Shown here piece after piece: positions 47,666 through 58,585 of a stretch of DNA of 64,000 nt (positions are counted from its first letter, which is position 1; the number at the start of each line of letters is the position of its first letter). The notes beneath the pieces are model-generated. The model was not told where the DNA came from. It ran no database searches and was given only the letters and a program-made list of their open reading frames with translations. This stretch comes from Pyrus communis. Its lineage: Eukaryota; Streptophyta; Magnoliopsida; Rosales; Rosaceae. Made by a program: the position numbers and the translations under genes. The stretch spans positions 21,210,061-21,274,060 of the forward strand of contig NC_084804.1 of the NCBI RefSeq assembly GCF_963583255.1. The letters are read 5' to 3'.

Positions 47666-47667
<2 letters not shown>
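31193..47667 (-). CDS. WSD: wax ester synthase/diacylglycerol acyltransferase (WSD)
   Basis: WSD enzymes join fatty alcohols to acyl-CoA to make wax esters, and some make triacylglycerol; plant members act at the ER in cuticle formation. Exons in coding order are 47667-46801, 34105-34033, 33843-33776, 32592-32383, 31592-31455 and 31348-31193. Every junction is GT-AG and phase is kept, giving 503 aa, a normal length. The catalytic HHxxxDG motif is HHALGDG at residues 148-154. The C-terminal DUF1298 region is recognisable: ATINDVL across the exon 1/2 junction, SSWGNKFG, DPLEYLKR and SNIVGPQEE. Intron 1 is 12,695 bp because of nested transposons; the native intron left over is only about 390 bp. 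A LINE lies 222 bp upstream of the ATG. No coding lesion is visible, so the gene may still work if the intron is spliced; expression is unknown. Confidence 0.88.
31724..32228. mobile_element. MITE-like element in WSD intron 4
   Basis: The left end GACCATCTCCTACTC is matched inverted at the right end (reverse complement GACCTACTCCAACC), with AT-rich sequence between. The flanks TAA and TCA do not give a clear duplication. It lies between exons 4 and 5 of the WSD gene and has no coding capacity. Confidence 0.45.
33923..34047 (-). repeat. 62-bp tandem duplication across a WSD splice donor
   Basis: Copy A (33923-33984) and copy B (33985-34047) are diverged direct repeats. Both contain CAAGAAAATT and TTGCCTTTAAATT. 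Copy B contains the last 15 bases of WSD exon 2 and its GT donor. In copy A, the intronic copy, the equivalent position reads AG/GG, so the second donor has decayed or never worked. Confidence 0.7.
34139..34502. repeat. left terminal inverted repeat
   Basis: It starts TATAGACCATTCC and ends in an AT microsatellite and oligo-A tract. Its partner is 37296-37438 plus 46206-46441 in inverted orientation. TA-dinucleotide tract lengths differ between the arms. Confidence 0.8.
34503..35479. other. AT-rich interior of the TIR element, left part
   Basis: This holds four or five loose copies of GTAGGTAAATTATTTTGCAT-type units (34715-34985) and otherwise AT-rich sequence. No coding region is visible. 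Confidence 0.45.
35480..36130. repeat. minisatellite inside the TIR element
   Basis: About nine diverged copies of a 45-50-bp unit built on GACATTTTGGTACACTAG then TTTAGTATAATATGTT. The array is interrupted by a 264-bp solo LTR, and units continue on both sides of it. Confidence 0.7.
35656..35919. mobile_element. solo LTR, 264 bp
   Basis: It begins TGTTAACTACATTGG and ends TATTCAACA, so the ends are the inverted TGTT...AACA. An exact 5-bp target duplication, ATGTT, lies at 35651-35655 and 35920-35924. The small size suggests a Copia or TRIM-type element. A TATATATAG motif lies near 35802-35815. No internal sequence remains. Confidence 0.8.
36131..37295. other. AT-rich interior of the TIR element, right part
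   Basis: No gene is visible. Reading frames here are short and AT-driven. Nothing resembles a transposase. Confidence 0.45.
37439..39644 (-). repeat. 3' LTR of the Gypsy element
   Basis: A 2206-bp LTR starting TGACACACCCCGTCCCG and ending GGGTTGTGACA. It ends with the inverted counterpart of its start and is GC-richer near 38700-38960. Reading frames inside are repeated identically in the other LTR and are not genes. Confidence 0.93.
39645..43999 (-). pseudogene. decayed Gypsy gag-pol
   Basis: No long frame survives; fragments are spread over several frames. A gag-like and nucleocapsid-like region is at about 43300-42880 and a protease-proximal region at about 42880-42706. The protease-to-RT linker at 42228-41986 contains LPDVFPENLPRLPPVKDVEF, typical of Gypsy pol. 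An RT segment at about 41660-41430 includes AKYAKHLKLVLQ and LYAKFSKCQ. At the RT active site (about 41586-41560) the two catalytic aspartates are replaced by Glu-Arg. Integrase is not recognisable and the core is shorter than usual. Confidence 0.75.
44000..46205 (-). repeat. 5' LTR of the Gypsy element
   Basis: A 2206-bp partner of 37439-39644, at a constant offset of 6561 with one visible substitution. It lies next to the primer-binding site, so it is the promoter-side LTR. Confidence 0.93.
46442..46800 (-). other. native remainder of WSD intron 1
   Basis: These 359 bp between the exon 1 donor and the TIR element, plus 33 bp on the far side (34106-34138), make up the original intron. They are AT-rich with no other feature. 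Confidence 0.6.

Positions 47668-47708
<41 letters not shown>
47667..47708. repeat. GA microsatellite in the WSD leader
   Basis: A nearly pure GA repeat of about 42 bp (CT on the coding strand) directly abuts the WSD start codon, which fits a pyrimidine-rich 5' UTR. Confidence 0.85.
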
Positions 47709-47712
<4 letters not shown>

Positions 47713-47889
47713 GGGAGGTTTTGATGCCCGTGCCCAGCTGCTAACAAAAGACTGAATTATGCACTGACCACTAGCTTTTAGGGCCGATTGACATATATAG
47801 AAGCGAAGTGTAGAAATAGAGAAGTTTTTCGGGGGACCGGGTAGACAAGAAGCTGGAGTTCCGCACCTATTGCAAACTTACATCTAGAA
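47709..47889 (-). promoter_or_regulatory. remaining native WSD upstream sequence
   Basis: Only about 180 bp of native sequence separate the GA tract from the LINE insertion point. Anything upstream of that has been displaced by 11 kb. The last 16 bases (47874-47889) are the LINE target-site duplication. Confidence 0.5.
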
Positions 47890-48303
47890 AAGTAATTTTT
47901 ATTCAACCATGCTGTGAGTGCCTTTCCCTCCTCTGTGAGAGTTAATTTCTTTTGTTTAGTTGTTTTGTTCCATCTCTCAACCATTATTATCCCTAATAGT
48001 TCTATTTATTGCTTCTGGAGTTGTGGTGCGTATTTCACTTTTCCTCTATGAGCTTCCCTTGGTGATTAATTGCACCTCACCAATTTTAATGAAGGGGGTT
48101 GGGGAAAGTGGTTAGCCACCTCCTTTACCCGCATTAAATGAAGATTTGGGTATTACAACTATTTGTAGATTGCAACTTTTCAGCGATCTTAATTCTTCTG
48201 CTGCGGCTAAAAGGTATTGCGCACTGAATCTCCTGTTTGTAGTTGCTTTATTTTCTTATCACACAGCGAACTGCAAAGAAGGGATCTGGGGGGACACTGT
48301 TTC

Positions 48304-48506
48304 TGTTAGGAGGTTACAAGAGTTACCATAGTTAAGTCTATTCAAGAACAATACATTATTGTTTAGCTGTTATGTTGTTATTAGCTTTTATTAGGATATA
48401 ATTAGCTTTCCATTTCATTGTAACCACTAGGCAGATAGCTTAAAGTTTATGTATAAATATGGGCTGTAATCCCTCAAATGAATAGATTGAATACACATTT
48501 TCTACA
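48304..48506 (+). repeat. 5' LTR of the Copia element
   Basis: 203 bp with a TATAAATAT promoter-like motif. It is directly followed by the primer-binding site. Confidence 0.92.
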
Positions 48507-48537
48507 TGGTATCAGAGCCTAATTTTTTTTTTTCGAC

Positions 48538-51500
48538 ATGGCTTCAAGTAGTGCATCGGCTTTATCCCCTATCTCTATCCCCAATATCTCTCATCTTGTC
48601 TCTGTCAAACTTTCTGATACAAACTATCTTGTGCGGGAAAGCCAAGTCAAACCTTTCTTGCTAGGCCAAAATCTTTGGCGCTTTGTTGATGGCTCTTTTC
48701 CCTGTCCTCCATCCATTTTGGCCTTTTCTTCAAGTGATGACAAAACCACTACTCCTACACCTACGCCTAATCCTGACTACATCTCTTGGTTTCAAACAGA
48801 TCAAAGTCTAATTAGTATCCTTCGTGCCTCACTGTCTGAAACCGTCCTTCCTCAAGTCATTGGGTTCTCCACCTCAAAAGATATATGGGACTGTCTCCAG
48901 CAAAATTTCTCTCAACAGTCACTTGCCAATGCTGCACAACTGAAATTTCGTCTATTCTCTCTTACCAAAGGCTCCAAACCCGTTTCTGATTACCTTGCTC
49001 AAGCTAAAAGTTTGGCTAATGAACTCACTGCTATCCACGAACCTGTGTCCAATTCTGACTTGGTTACTTACGTACTTCGTGGTCTGGGACCTGATTACCA
49101 GATGCTTGTGACGGCTCTTCTCAATTTCCCGCCCCTTCCACCTTCTTCTGACCTTCGCACCAAATTGCTTGCTTTTGAGGGGCAACAAGCCTTTGCGGCT
49201 CAACTCAATTCTACACCCTCCCATGCTGCCATGATCACCACACGTCCGCCCCGTGGTCAGCGTCCATTCCGTCTGCGTGATCCCTCAGGCCATAGGCCAC
49301 CATTTCATTCTTTTCAGGGCCTTGCACCGAACATCTCTCGGCAACAGCGCCCTCCCTTCAACGCTTCAAGTCTTCTCAGTCCCCCTCCACCTCGTCAGGC
49401 GGTTCAGTGTTGGCATTGCCACCAATATGGACATGTTCAAGCCAAATGTCCTTACTCTCGTCCCTTTGCCGGCATGCGTGTTGCTCCCTCTTCAGATCCT
49501 AACTGGTATTGGGATTCCGATGCTACAAATCACATGACTCATGATGCTAAGTTGTTTCCTTCCGGTATATCCTCTGCACCCCGTGACAATGTTGTTATTG
49601 GTAATAGTGACACCCTCCCCATCACTCAGTCTGGTAAAGTTTCGTTTTCCTCTGGTACTTATGTCTTTCGTCTCTCTGATGTTCTTCGTGTTCCTTCTCT
49701 TCATAAACATCTTTTATCGGTCGCTCAATTTACACGTGATATGCATGTCAGTATTACTTTCTTTTCTTGGGGTTATCACATTCGTGACTTACAAACTGGT
49801 GTTATTCTTTTTCAGGGCCTACGTAAAGATGGCCTTTATCCCGTCTTTCCTACCTTCCTAACTGGGCCCAAGACCGCTTTTTCTTCCGTTGCTGATTCTT
49901 CATCTCTTTGGCATCATCGTTTTGGTCATCCTTCTAACAACGTGCTTGCTTCACTAGTTTTTAAGTCATTTTTAGGTTCTACTTCTCGTTTACGGCATTC
50001 AAATTGTAGCCATTGTGCCTTATCTAAATCAATAAAACTTTCTTTTTCGCCTCATGAACACCGTTCTCTTGCACTTTTTGATTTAATCCATTCAGATGTG
50101 TGGATGTCTCCTGTCCTGTCTGTCTCTGGTTATCGTTATTATGTCTTGTTTACTGATGATTCTACTCGATATTCGTGGATTTTCCCCATGCGTCTTAAGT
50201 CAAAAGTTTTTGGACATTTTTCTACTTTTGTTTTATATGTTAAAACTCAATTCTCTTTGTCTATTAAACAATTCCAGAGTGATGGGGGTAAGGAATATGA
50301 CAACCTACAGTTTAAGCAATTTTGTGCAACCAATGGCATCGTGCACCGTTTTTCTTGTCCTCATACACCCCAACAGAATGGATTGGCTGAGCGCAAACAT
50401 CGTCATATTGCTGATATGGGTCGTACACTTTTACATACTGCTCACATGCCTCACAACTTATGGGCTGAATCCTTATGCACGACAGTCTATTTAATTAATA
50501 GACTTCCGTCACCTGTTCTTCAAGGGATCTCACCATACCAATCCTTATTTGGTCATACTCCAGACTATAAATTTCTTCGCATTTTTGGGTGCATGTGTTA
50601 TCCATATCTTGGAAATTATGTATCTAACAAATTACAACCTCGTTCTCTCCAGTGTGTTTTTGTTGGTTACAATGCTCAACATCGTGGATATCGATGCGTA
50701 CATCCACCAACTGGACGCCTATATATTTCACGTCATGTTATTTTTCATGAAGATCAATTTTATTATGCTGCTGTCTCTACACCTGTTTCATCTCCACCGC
50801 TTGCCATTGTTCCTGTGGACTTGTCATTTGTTCCATCTTCTCAGCCACCACGTGCACTTGTCCCTGGGACATCACTCTTGCAGCAAGCATTGACTGTTGC
50901 ACCTTCTAGTTGTCTTCCTGCCGAAACTTCATCCTCACCTACGGATGCCGCAGCACACCTACCACCTGTTGCCTTTGACACTCCAGCTGTCCTCCCACCC
51001 GCACCTGCAGCCTTTGACCTGCCAACACCGACAGAAATTCCTGAGCACAGCGACCTGCTTGACCAGCCACTCTCTGCATCGCGACTTTCCATGCTGCCAC
51101 CTGTTATTGCCGCGTCATCTACAGACCATGCTTCTTCCGATGTTGCTCCACCACCTCGCAGTCCAGTTGTCACTCGTTCCAAATCTGGTATTTTAAAGCC
51201 CAATCCTAAATACCAGGCCAACTTCTCTACTTGATATCCTGTCCCTCATGTTTTTGCTGCCTTAGTGGACATGAATATTGAACCAACGTGCTACACACAA
51301 GCATCTCGCTCTCCTGAGTGGAAACAGGCCATGCTCGAAGAATATAATGCACTTATTCATCAGGGGACTTGGTCCTTGGTACCTCCCAATAATTCACTCA
51401 ATACGGTTGGTTGCAAATGGGTTTTCAAAATTAAGCGGCGATCCGATGGCACCCTTGAACGGTACAAGGCACGTCTTGTTGCTAAAGGTTTCCATCAACA

Positions 51501-52850
51501 ATCTGGAGTTGATTATTTTGATAGTTTCAGCCCCGTCGTCAAGCCTACGACGATTCGTACCGTTCTCTGTCTGGCTGTTTCTTTCCAATGGTCCATTCGG
51601 CAACTCGATGTCAAAAATGCATTCTTGCATGGCTCTCTCTCTGAGGAAGTTTACATGATCCAACCCCCGGGGTTTATTGATCCTGATCGTCCTCACCATG
51701 TGTGCAAACTTCATAAGGCCATCTACGGTCTCAAGCAGGCTCCACGAGCATGGTTTCAACGATTTAGTTCTTTCCTTTTACAGTTTAGTTTCTATCAAAG
51801 TCGGGCTGACAACTCCATGTTTGTTTATCAGGCCAATTCTCATATGTTGATTTTGTTATTGTATGTGGATGATATTATTCTCACGGGGAGTGATTCTTCT
51901 CATATTCACAACTTTATTCGCACACTGGGAGCGGAATTTGACATCAAAGATTTGGGGCGTTTGCATTATTTTCTTGGCATGGAGGTTAATTATCACACAG
52001 ATTTGCTCCATCTTACTTAAAACAAATACACAGTTGATTTTTTCAAACGCATCAATCTCTTGGACTGTAAACCTGTTTCCACACCCATGGCTTCGAAAGG
52101 TACACTTTCTCGTACTGATGGTACTCCACTTGCCGATCCTACACTTTATCGACACATTGTTGGTGCCCTCCAATACCTTACCATGACCTGTCCCGATTTC
52201 TCATATGCGGTTCAACATGTTGCTCAATTTATGGGATCCCCAGTGATGTTCATTTTGAATCTGTTAAGCGAATATTACGTTATCTCAAAGGCACCCTTGG
52301 GTTTGGTCTTCCTATTCATAGGTCTCCTGATTGTTCCTTCCTCATTGCCTATTCCGATGCCGATTGGGCAGGATGTCCTGATACAAGACGGTCCACCTCC
52401 GGCTACTGCATATTTTTGGGATCTAATCTCATCTCATGGAGTGCCAAGAAACAGCCCACAGTTTCTCGTTCCAGTACAGAGGCCGAGTATCGAGCCCTCG
52501 CTTATGCATGTGCAGACACTATATGGATTCAACATCTTTTAAGTGAACTTCGTTGTCCACTCACCCATCCTGTCTTACTAAATTGTGACAACTTGTCCAC
52601 CACACACTTAGCTGCTAATCCCGTGTTTCATGCTCGCACAAAACACATTGGGATTAATTATCATTTTGTTCGTGAACGAGTTGCTTCTGGCAGTCATAAG
52701 GTTCGCTTTATCCCATCCTCGTTTCAACTTGCAGATGTCTTCACCAAAGGCTTACCCGTTGCACAGTTTGCACGTCTTATTTCCAAACTTGTCACCTCTC
52801 CGGCGTCCAATTTGCGGGGGAGTGTTAGGAGGTTACAAGAGTTACCATAG
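48538..52850 (+). pseudogene. Copia gag-pol polyprotein, broken
   Basis: The order is gag, protease, integrase, reverse transcriptase, RNase H, as in Copia. The gag zinc knuckle is CWHCHQYGHVQAKC (residues 291-304). The protease site reads D326-S-D rather than the usual D-S-G/A. Integrase shows the HHCC zinc region and the catalytic surroundings SDVW, FQSDGGKEY and NGLAERKH. RT shows DVKNAFLHG and YVDDIIL, and RNase H shows STEAEYRAL and ARTKHIG. Breaks are a TGA at 51232-51234 between integrase and RT, a TAA at 52018-52020 in RT and a frameshift near 52240 before RNase H. The frame continues past the polyprotein into the 3' LTR. Confidence 0.92.
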
Positions 52851-53025
52851 TTAAGTCTATTCAAGAACGATACATTATTGTTTAGCTGTTATGTTGTTAT
52901 TAGCTTTTATTAGGATATAATTAGCTTTCCGTTTCATTGTAACCACTAGGTAGATAGCTTAAAGTTTATGTATAAATATGGGCTGTAATCCCTCAAATGA
53001 ATAGATTGAATACACATTTTCTACA
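52823..53025 (+). repeat. 3' LTR of the Copia element
   Basis: 203 bp, with three substitutions relative to the 5' LTR. It follows the polypurine tract. Confidence 0.92.
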
Positions 53026-53090
53026 GTTTCGAGTATTCGAATATCAAGTTTAGTCTCAGGAGAGCTCTGATTCAAAACTGCAAAAGACCA

Positions 53091-53795
53091 ATGGAGTGGT
53101 TAGAAGTGGAGGATTTGGTGGTGCATCTGGACCAATCTCTGGAGCTTACAACTATGGAAAACGGGATCAAGTTGGTGGGGGTGGCTCTGACAAGTAAGAC
53201 TTTGAATAAGTGTGGGGTCAGAAATATATTGCGCTTAGCTTGGAAGGATCTGTGGAATATTGAAGTCAAATGGGTCTGTGATAATACCTATATCATTACA
53301 GCATAGGATGGAACTATAGTGTTAAAGATCCTGAACCAGGTACCTTAAGTTGTCATGAAACAGAATTTTTTTGTGAAGCGATGGCCACCAGAACTAGCAT
53401 TGGAGGAGATTAAAATGGCGTTGGTTCCATTTTGGATCCAAATTCGGGGAGTCCCCTTATCTCTCAGCACAGAACTAAATGTGAGACGTTTAGCATGAGA
53501 GCTAGGGGAGTTCGTGGAATTGGAGGACCTTGCAAAAACTAGAGGATTTTTGCGTGTCAAGATAATTGTTGATACTGAGAAGCCTCTGGTTCCTGGATGC
53601 TGGATCCCTAGGGATAATAACAAAGACATGTGGATTGAATTTCGATTTGAAAGACTACAAGACTTCTGTTATCGCTGTGGGAGGATTGGCCACGCCAACA
53701 ATGAATGCTCTTTTCATCCTGAGAGGGGGAATGTTGTTACCTATGGAGAGTGGACTAGAACTGCTCCAATATGTGACGAGGTGGAGGTTCATTGA
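53091..53795 (+). pseudogene. LINE ORF1 (nucleic-acid-binding), broken
   Basis: The translation resembles plant LINE ORF1 with a DUF4283-type N-terminal region and a CCHC knuckle, CYRCGRIGHANNEC, near 53662-53703. In-frame stops interrupt it around 53303, 53349 and 53498. No coding region is recognisable from about 53800 to 54690, which is the degenerate ORF1 tail and linker. Confidence 0.75.
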
Positions 53796-54698
53796 ACATC
53801 TTCAGTCAATGTTGGGGAAATGAGAGTTGTTGGAGCTAAAAGGGGAGGCCCAGGGACCAGGTCTTAGAGGAGCGTAAGGGCCACGAAGGGGATGAGAATT
53901 GGAAGTTCTATGGGAGGTTTGTAGGTCCCTCCACACTAGGAAGAGACACACACTTTAAGGAGTGGGAACAGGAAATGGCATAGAGTTCGGAGTAGATCGG
54001 ACATTCACGATAGAGCCATGGTCCAATGGAGATCTAAGGAACATGTTCCCCATGTGACTCATCACGTGGCCATGAGCTTGTGACAATTGGGCATTTTGCC
54101 CAATCCTTTCTCTGCTTCTCAAAGCCCAATAGCTTTAAGTCAAGCCATGAGGATCCAAGAGATAAGTAAGGAGAGAGTCCAAACTTCTGCGGGTTTGGGG
54201 GTTGAGAGTAGCCCAGGACAGCTGATTCCCCTAAATACCCATAATCAAACTAGGATGCTGATGAATCTTGATTTACCCCAACCTGATTCTTCAGTATTTG
54301 GGTCAGTACAATACATTGTCAACCTGCCACTTAGGTGACATGATGACAATATTATATAGAGGGGTTCAAAGAGGGAATTTTATCTGCTAGAGCACGATGC
54401 CTATAAAAAGTCTAAGGTGGGAGAGGGTAGTTTGGAAGGGCTTAATCAAGCTTGGACTTATTTTTAGGAATATGACGAGGAATGGAAGCTGTTTAAATGC
54501 TGACCAAGCTACATCTGCTGAAAAGGATGTGGTTATGGTTCCAGTGGAGTACTAGGAACTATGGCAGAATCTTGATGCAAGGTCTGAAATACAGAGTAGT
54601 AGGAGGAAGGCAAAAGGAAATGATAGGAGGAAGGCAAAAGGAAATGATGTATCTTCATAGGGTGATGGCGGCTGGCCCTCAACAGCCGTAAATGAACC

Positions 54699-57600
54699 AT
54701 GATTTACTTACTGTGGAACTGCCGTGGTCTTGGGTCGAACACGGTAGTTCGAGCCCTTCATGGGCTTATTCGTAAATACAAACCCTCAATGATCTTTCTC
54801 TCCGAAACAAAAATGAAATATCATAGAATTGATGGAGTTAGACGTCGTATGGGGTATTCATATGGTTTTCATGTTGCGCCTATTGGACGGGCGGGAGGTT
54901 TGAGCATGTGGTGGGATGATTCGCTAGAGGTAGAGGTTGGATTTTCTTCTAAAAATATTATTAATGCTCGTATTAGGTTAATGGGTGAGGAGTGCTGGGC
55001 TCGGGTCACTTGGCTCTATGGAACTACTTATAGGATTGAGAAGACTGACTTTTGGGGCTGGATGCAGAATAGGTTTGGCCTTTCCAACCTCCCTTGGCTT
55101 TGTGGTGGTGACTTACGAATTTCTTTGGGACTATGAGAAGGTTGGGGGAGCAAAAGTATTATATAACAGACCACAATTCCTTGAGGATTTCATGAGTAGT
55201 GCAGAGTTACTAGACTTAGATTTTAATGGGCCTCGTTTCACTTGGCGGGGCACAAGGAATGGGCAATTAGTGGAGGAAAAATTAGATCGTGGTCTTTCCA
55301 ATAGGCTTTGGCTGGACAAATGGCCTAACACTTCCGTCACTCATGGCACGGTTATTGGATCCAACCACTATCCTCTGATCATTCAATGCCAATCTTGATA
55401 TCAAAGGTTGAAAAAACTTTTTCGCTTTGAAGCTTTCTGGGCTAAGGAGAATCGATGCAAGGAGATTGCTGATAGTTGTTGGAGACGTCCGTGTGGTGAT
55501 GGGATCTCACGGTGGCTGAAAAAGATGAATATGTATCGCACACAACTTATTAATTGGAGTCGTCATGAGTTTAAGGTGTGTGGGAGGGAGATTGATTACC
55601 TTGTCCATAAGCTGGATGAATTGCAACTTGACTGGAAGTCAAATTGGGAGGAAATCAAGGTGATGTCTGATAGACTTGATAGGTTATGGGAGTTAGAAGA
55701 AAGCTACTGGCATCAGAGATCTAGGGTCAGGTGGCTTCAGGAAGGGGATGCCAATACAACGTTTTTTCATCAGTCTACGCTTCAAAGACGTCAAAGAAAT
55801 AGTGTGTTGAAGATAAAGGATGATTTAGGTGATTGGGTGGATAACCATGGGGCGATTCGAAACCTGGCGGATGAGCATTTTACCACTGTTTTTACCTCAT
55901 CTGGGCCTCGAGATTGGCAACTGGTGTTAGATTGCATTCATTGTTCTGTGACTGGAGAGATGAATGAGGTGTTGGTGGGTCTGATTACGGAAGAGGACAT
56001 TAAACTTGCTTCCCACTAGATGGGGGTACTGAAAGCTCCGGGTCCGGATGGCTTCCAAGGTTTATTTTATCATTCATTCTGGGATACATTGGTATCGGAG
56101 GTCAATGCAGTGGTGTGGGATATTGTAAATGGGGTAAGCTCTTCTCAAAGACTCAATTCCACCCATATTGTTTTAATCCTAAAGATGCAATTTAGGCCTA
56201 TCAGTTTATGCAACTATTCTTATAAGATTATGTCTAAAGTGTTAGCAAATCGTATCAAGGTTATCCTTCCTAACATTATTTCTCTCATGCAGAATGCGTT
56301 TGTAGCGGGGAGACAAATACAGGATAATATTGGAATTGCTCATGAAATGTTCCATTTTCTGAAGCTCCGGAAAACGAAATGTAAATTTGAGATGCATAAG
56401 GCATATAATAGAGTGGAGTGGGACTTCTTGGAAGCGATGATGGAGAAAATGGGTTTTTGTTCCCAGTGGAGATATCTCATGATGGGGTGTGTGAAATCTG
56501 TTGATTTTGCTATGATTCTAAATGGATAGCCGGGTTGGAGATTTGTCCCTTCAAGGGGTATTCATCAGGGCGACCTGTTATCCCCGTATCTATTTCTCCT
56601 AGATAGCGAGGTACTATCTAGGCTAATCCAAGTGGCGATTGATAGGCGAGAACTTATGGGCATTAGGATGAATCATGCTGGCACGATTATCTCACACTTA
56701 TTTTTTGCTAATGATACTTTGCTATTCCTCAGGGCAGATTGGCAAAACTGTTGTAATCTTGTTAAGGTCATTGATGATTATTGTTTGGCTTCAGGTCATC
56801 AAGTGAATATTCAGAAGTCTTGTGTTTTCTTTGGTGCTAACATCCCATGAGGTTTCTCTGTGGAGCTTAGTCATGTTCTTGGCATTCACATGGTCGATGA
56901 CCTGGGGATGTATTTGGGCTTGCCGTCTATCTGGAACCATTCTAAGAGGGAGGGTCTTGCATATGTAAAGGGGAGGATCTTAGAAAAAATTCAAGGTTGG
57001 AAATTATGTACTCTATTACAAGCTGGTAAAGAGGTTATGATCAAAGCTGTGTTACAGGCTGTTCCTACGTACCCTATGAATTTGTTTAGATTTCCCACTA
57101 CTCTGTGCTCAGAGCTGGACTATTTAATTGCTGATTTTTGGTGGGGGAAGCAGGGAGGGGTTAGGGGGATACATTGGGTTTCTTGGGACTTTTTGGGATT
57201 GCTGAAGCATTTGGGAGGTTTGGGCTTCCGTAATTTTTCTGAGTTTAATGATGCACTTCTGGCTAAACAGTGTTGGAGGCTGATGATGGATCCAAACTCA
57301 TTATGGGCTCAAGTTCTTAAAGCCCGATATTTCCCAAACTGTTCACTTCTTGAGGCCACTCGTGGGGGACGTGCCTCTTGGGGATGGTCAAGTTTATTGG
57401 TGGGTTGTGACATTCTTCTCCAAGGTGCCCACTGGCAAATTTTAAATAGGGTAATGTTAGAGTTTGGAATGATAGATGGCTTCATTTTTTCCCTCTCAGG
57501 CACCTTATTCCTCCAGGCAACGTGCGGGTCTCTAGGAACTTATGTGTAAGCTTTTTAATCTGTGGGTCGTCTAGGTCTTGGAACATTGACTTTCTTAAGC

Positions 57601-58585
57601 CCTTCATTTCTAACGATGAGTGTCAGTCAATTTATGCTACTGGTATTGGTGATCTTATGCGTCCTGATAGATTGGTGTGGTTGAGCTCGAGGAATGGAGT
57701 CTATACTATGAGATTGGGCTATCACTGGGTGCATTCTCGGGTGCTGCCAGTGGTATCTACGGTTTCGTCCTCTTCGTTTATGATCCCTTCTTATGTTTGG
57801 AAGGCTATTTGGAAGGTTAGGGCACCCTTGAAAATCCACTGCTTTTTATGGAGGCGTTAACTCGTGCTTTGGCTACTTTGGATGCTCTGTTTCGGCGGAA
57901 ATGCTCCCCTACTCCTTTTTGTCCTATATGCAATGATGAAGATGAATCTGTTGAACATATGCTGTTTTTGTGCCCGTGGGTTAGTACTATTTGGTTTGGG
58001 GGATCCCTAAATTACTTGGTGGATAGAACTGGCTTCTCGACGTTAGTGAATTGGTTTTATTCTCTGTTGAATTCACTTATGGGATCAAAGGACACTACTA
58101 TTTGGTTGCTGTCTTATGTTGCCTTCACTTGTTGGTTTATTTGGAAGGCTCGATGTAATTTTCTTTATAATCAGACAGCTATCAACCCACAAACAATTAT
58201 TATGTCTATCTCCTCATCGGTTGCTGTTTATTTGGAGGTGTCCCGTCCACTTATGGGGATCTCTCTGACTCGGCAGGTTTCCCCTTTGGGTTTGGTTCGT
58301 TGGTCTCCGCCTTGTTCCCTGTTTACCAAGATTAATGTTGATGCGAGCTGGGATGTTACTTCGGCTGTGGGTTATGTGGGGATTGTGGCCAGATGTGTTG
58401 AGGGAAGGTTTGTTGGGGCTCAGAAGCTGTTGATTTCTATTTCGTGTGTTGTTATGGAAGAAGCTCTTGCCATTTTATTTGGGTGTGAATTTGCTTGCTC
58501 GTTGGACTTGGACAAAATTATAGTTGAATTGGATTCTAAAGAGAACATTTCTGCTTTGGCTAATGATTTGTCCTCTAGCAGCTAG
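54699..58585 (+). pseudogene. LINE ORF2 (endonuclease, RT, RNase H), broken
   Basis: The apurinic-type endonuclease begins with LLWNCRGLGSN, then SMIFLSETK. A frameshift near 55110 and stops at about 55396, 56017, 56527 and 56848 break the frame. RT motifs include APGPDGFQGLFYHSFW, RPISLCN, QNAFVAGRQIQDN and GIHQGDLLSPYLF. The catalytic box reads FANDT (56704-56718) where Ala-Asp-Asp is normal. A zinc-binding RT C-terminal region and an RNase H-like domain (starting KINVDASWD, near 58327) complete the plant L1 layout. It is inactive. Confidence 0.88.

Larger units (their letters stand above)
48304..53025 (+). mobile_element. Ty1/Copia LTR retrotransposon inside the LINE
   Basis: LTRs of 203 bp (48304-48506 and 52823-53025) start TGTTAGGAGG and end TTTTCTACA and differ at three positions. 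An exact target duplication, GTTTC, is at 48299-48303 and 53026-53030. The primer-binding site TGGTATCAGAGCC starts at 48507, immediately after the left LTR, and the polypurine tract GCGGGGGAG ends at 52822. A TATAAATAT motif lies in each LTR. The coding region has two in-frame stops and a frameshift, so it is non-autonomous. Confidence 0.95.

Noticed and set aside
46780..47667. The WSD exon 1 frame as a truncated pseudogene.
   Set aside because: A proper GT donor at 46800 and five further in-phase exons at 34105-31193 complete the protein, so truncation is only apparent.
48146..48331. A 61-codon frame just before the Copia coding region.
   Set aside because: It runs from LINE leader sequence into the Copia LTR across the insertion point, so it is a chance frame.
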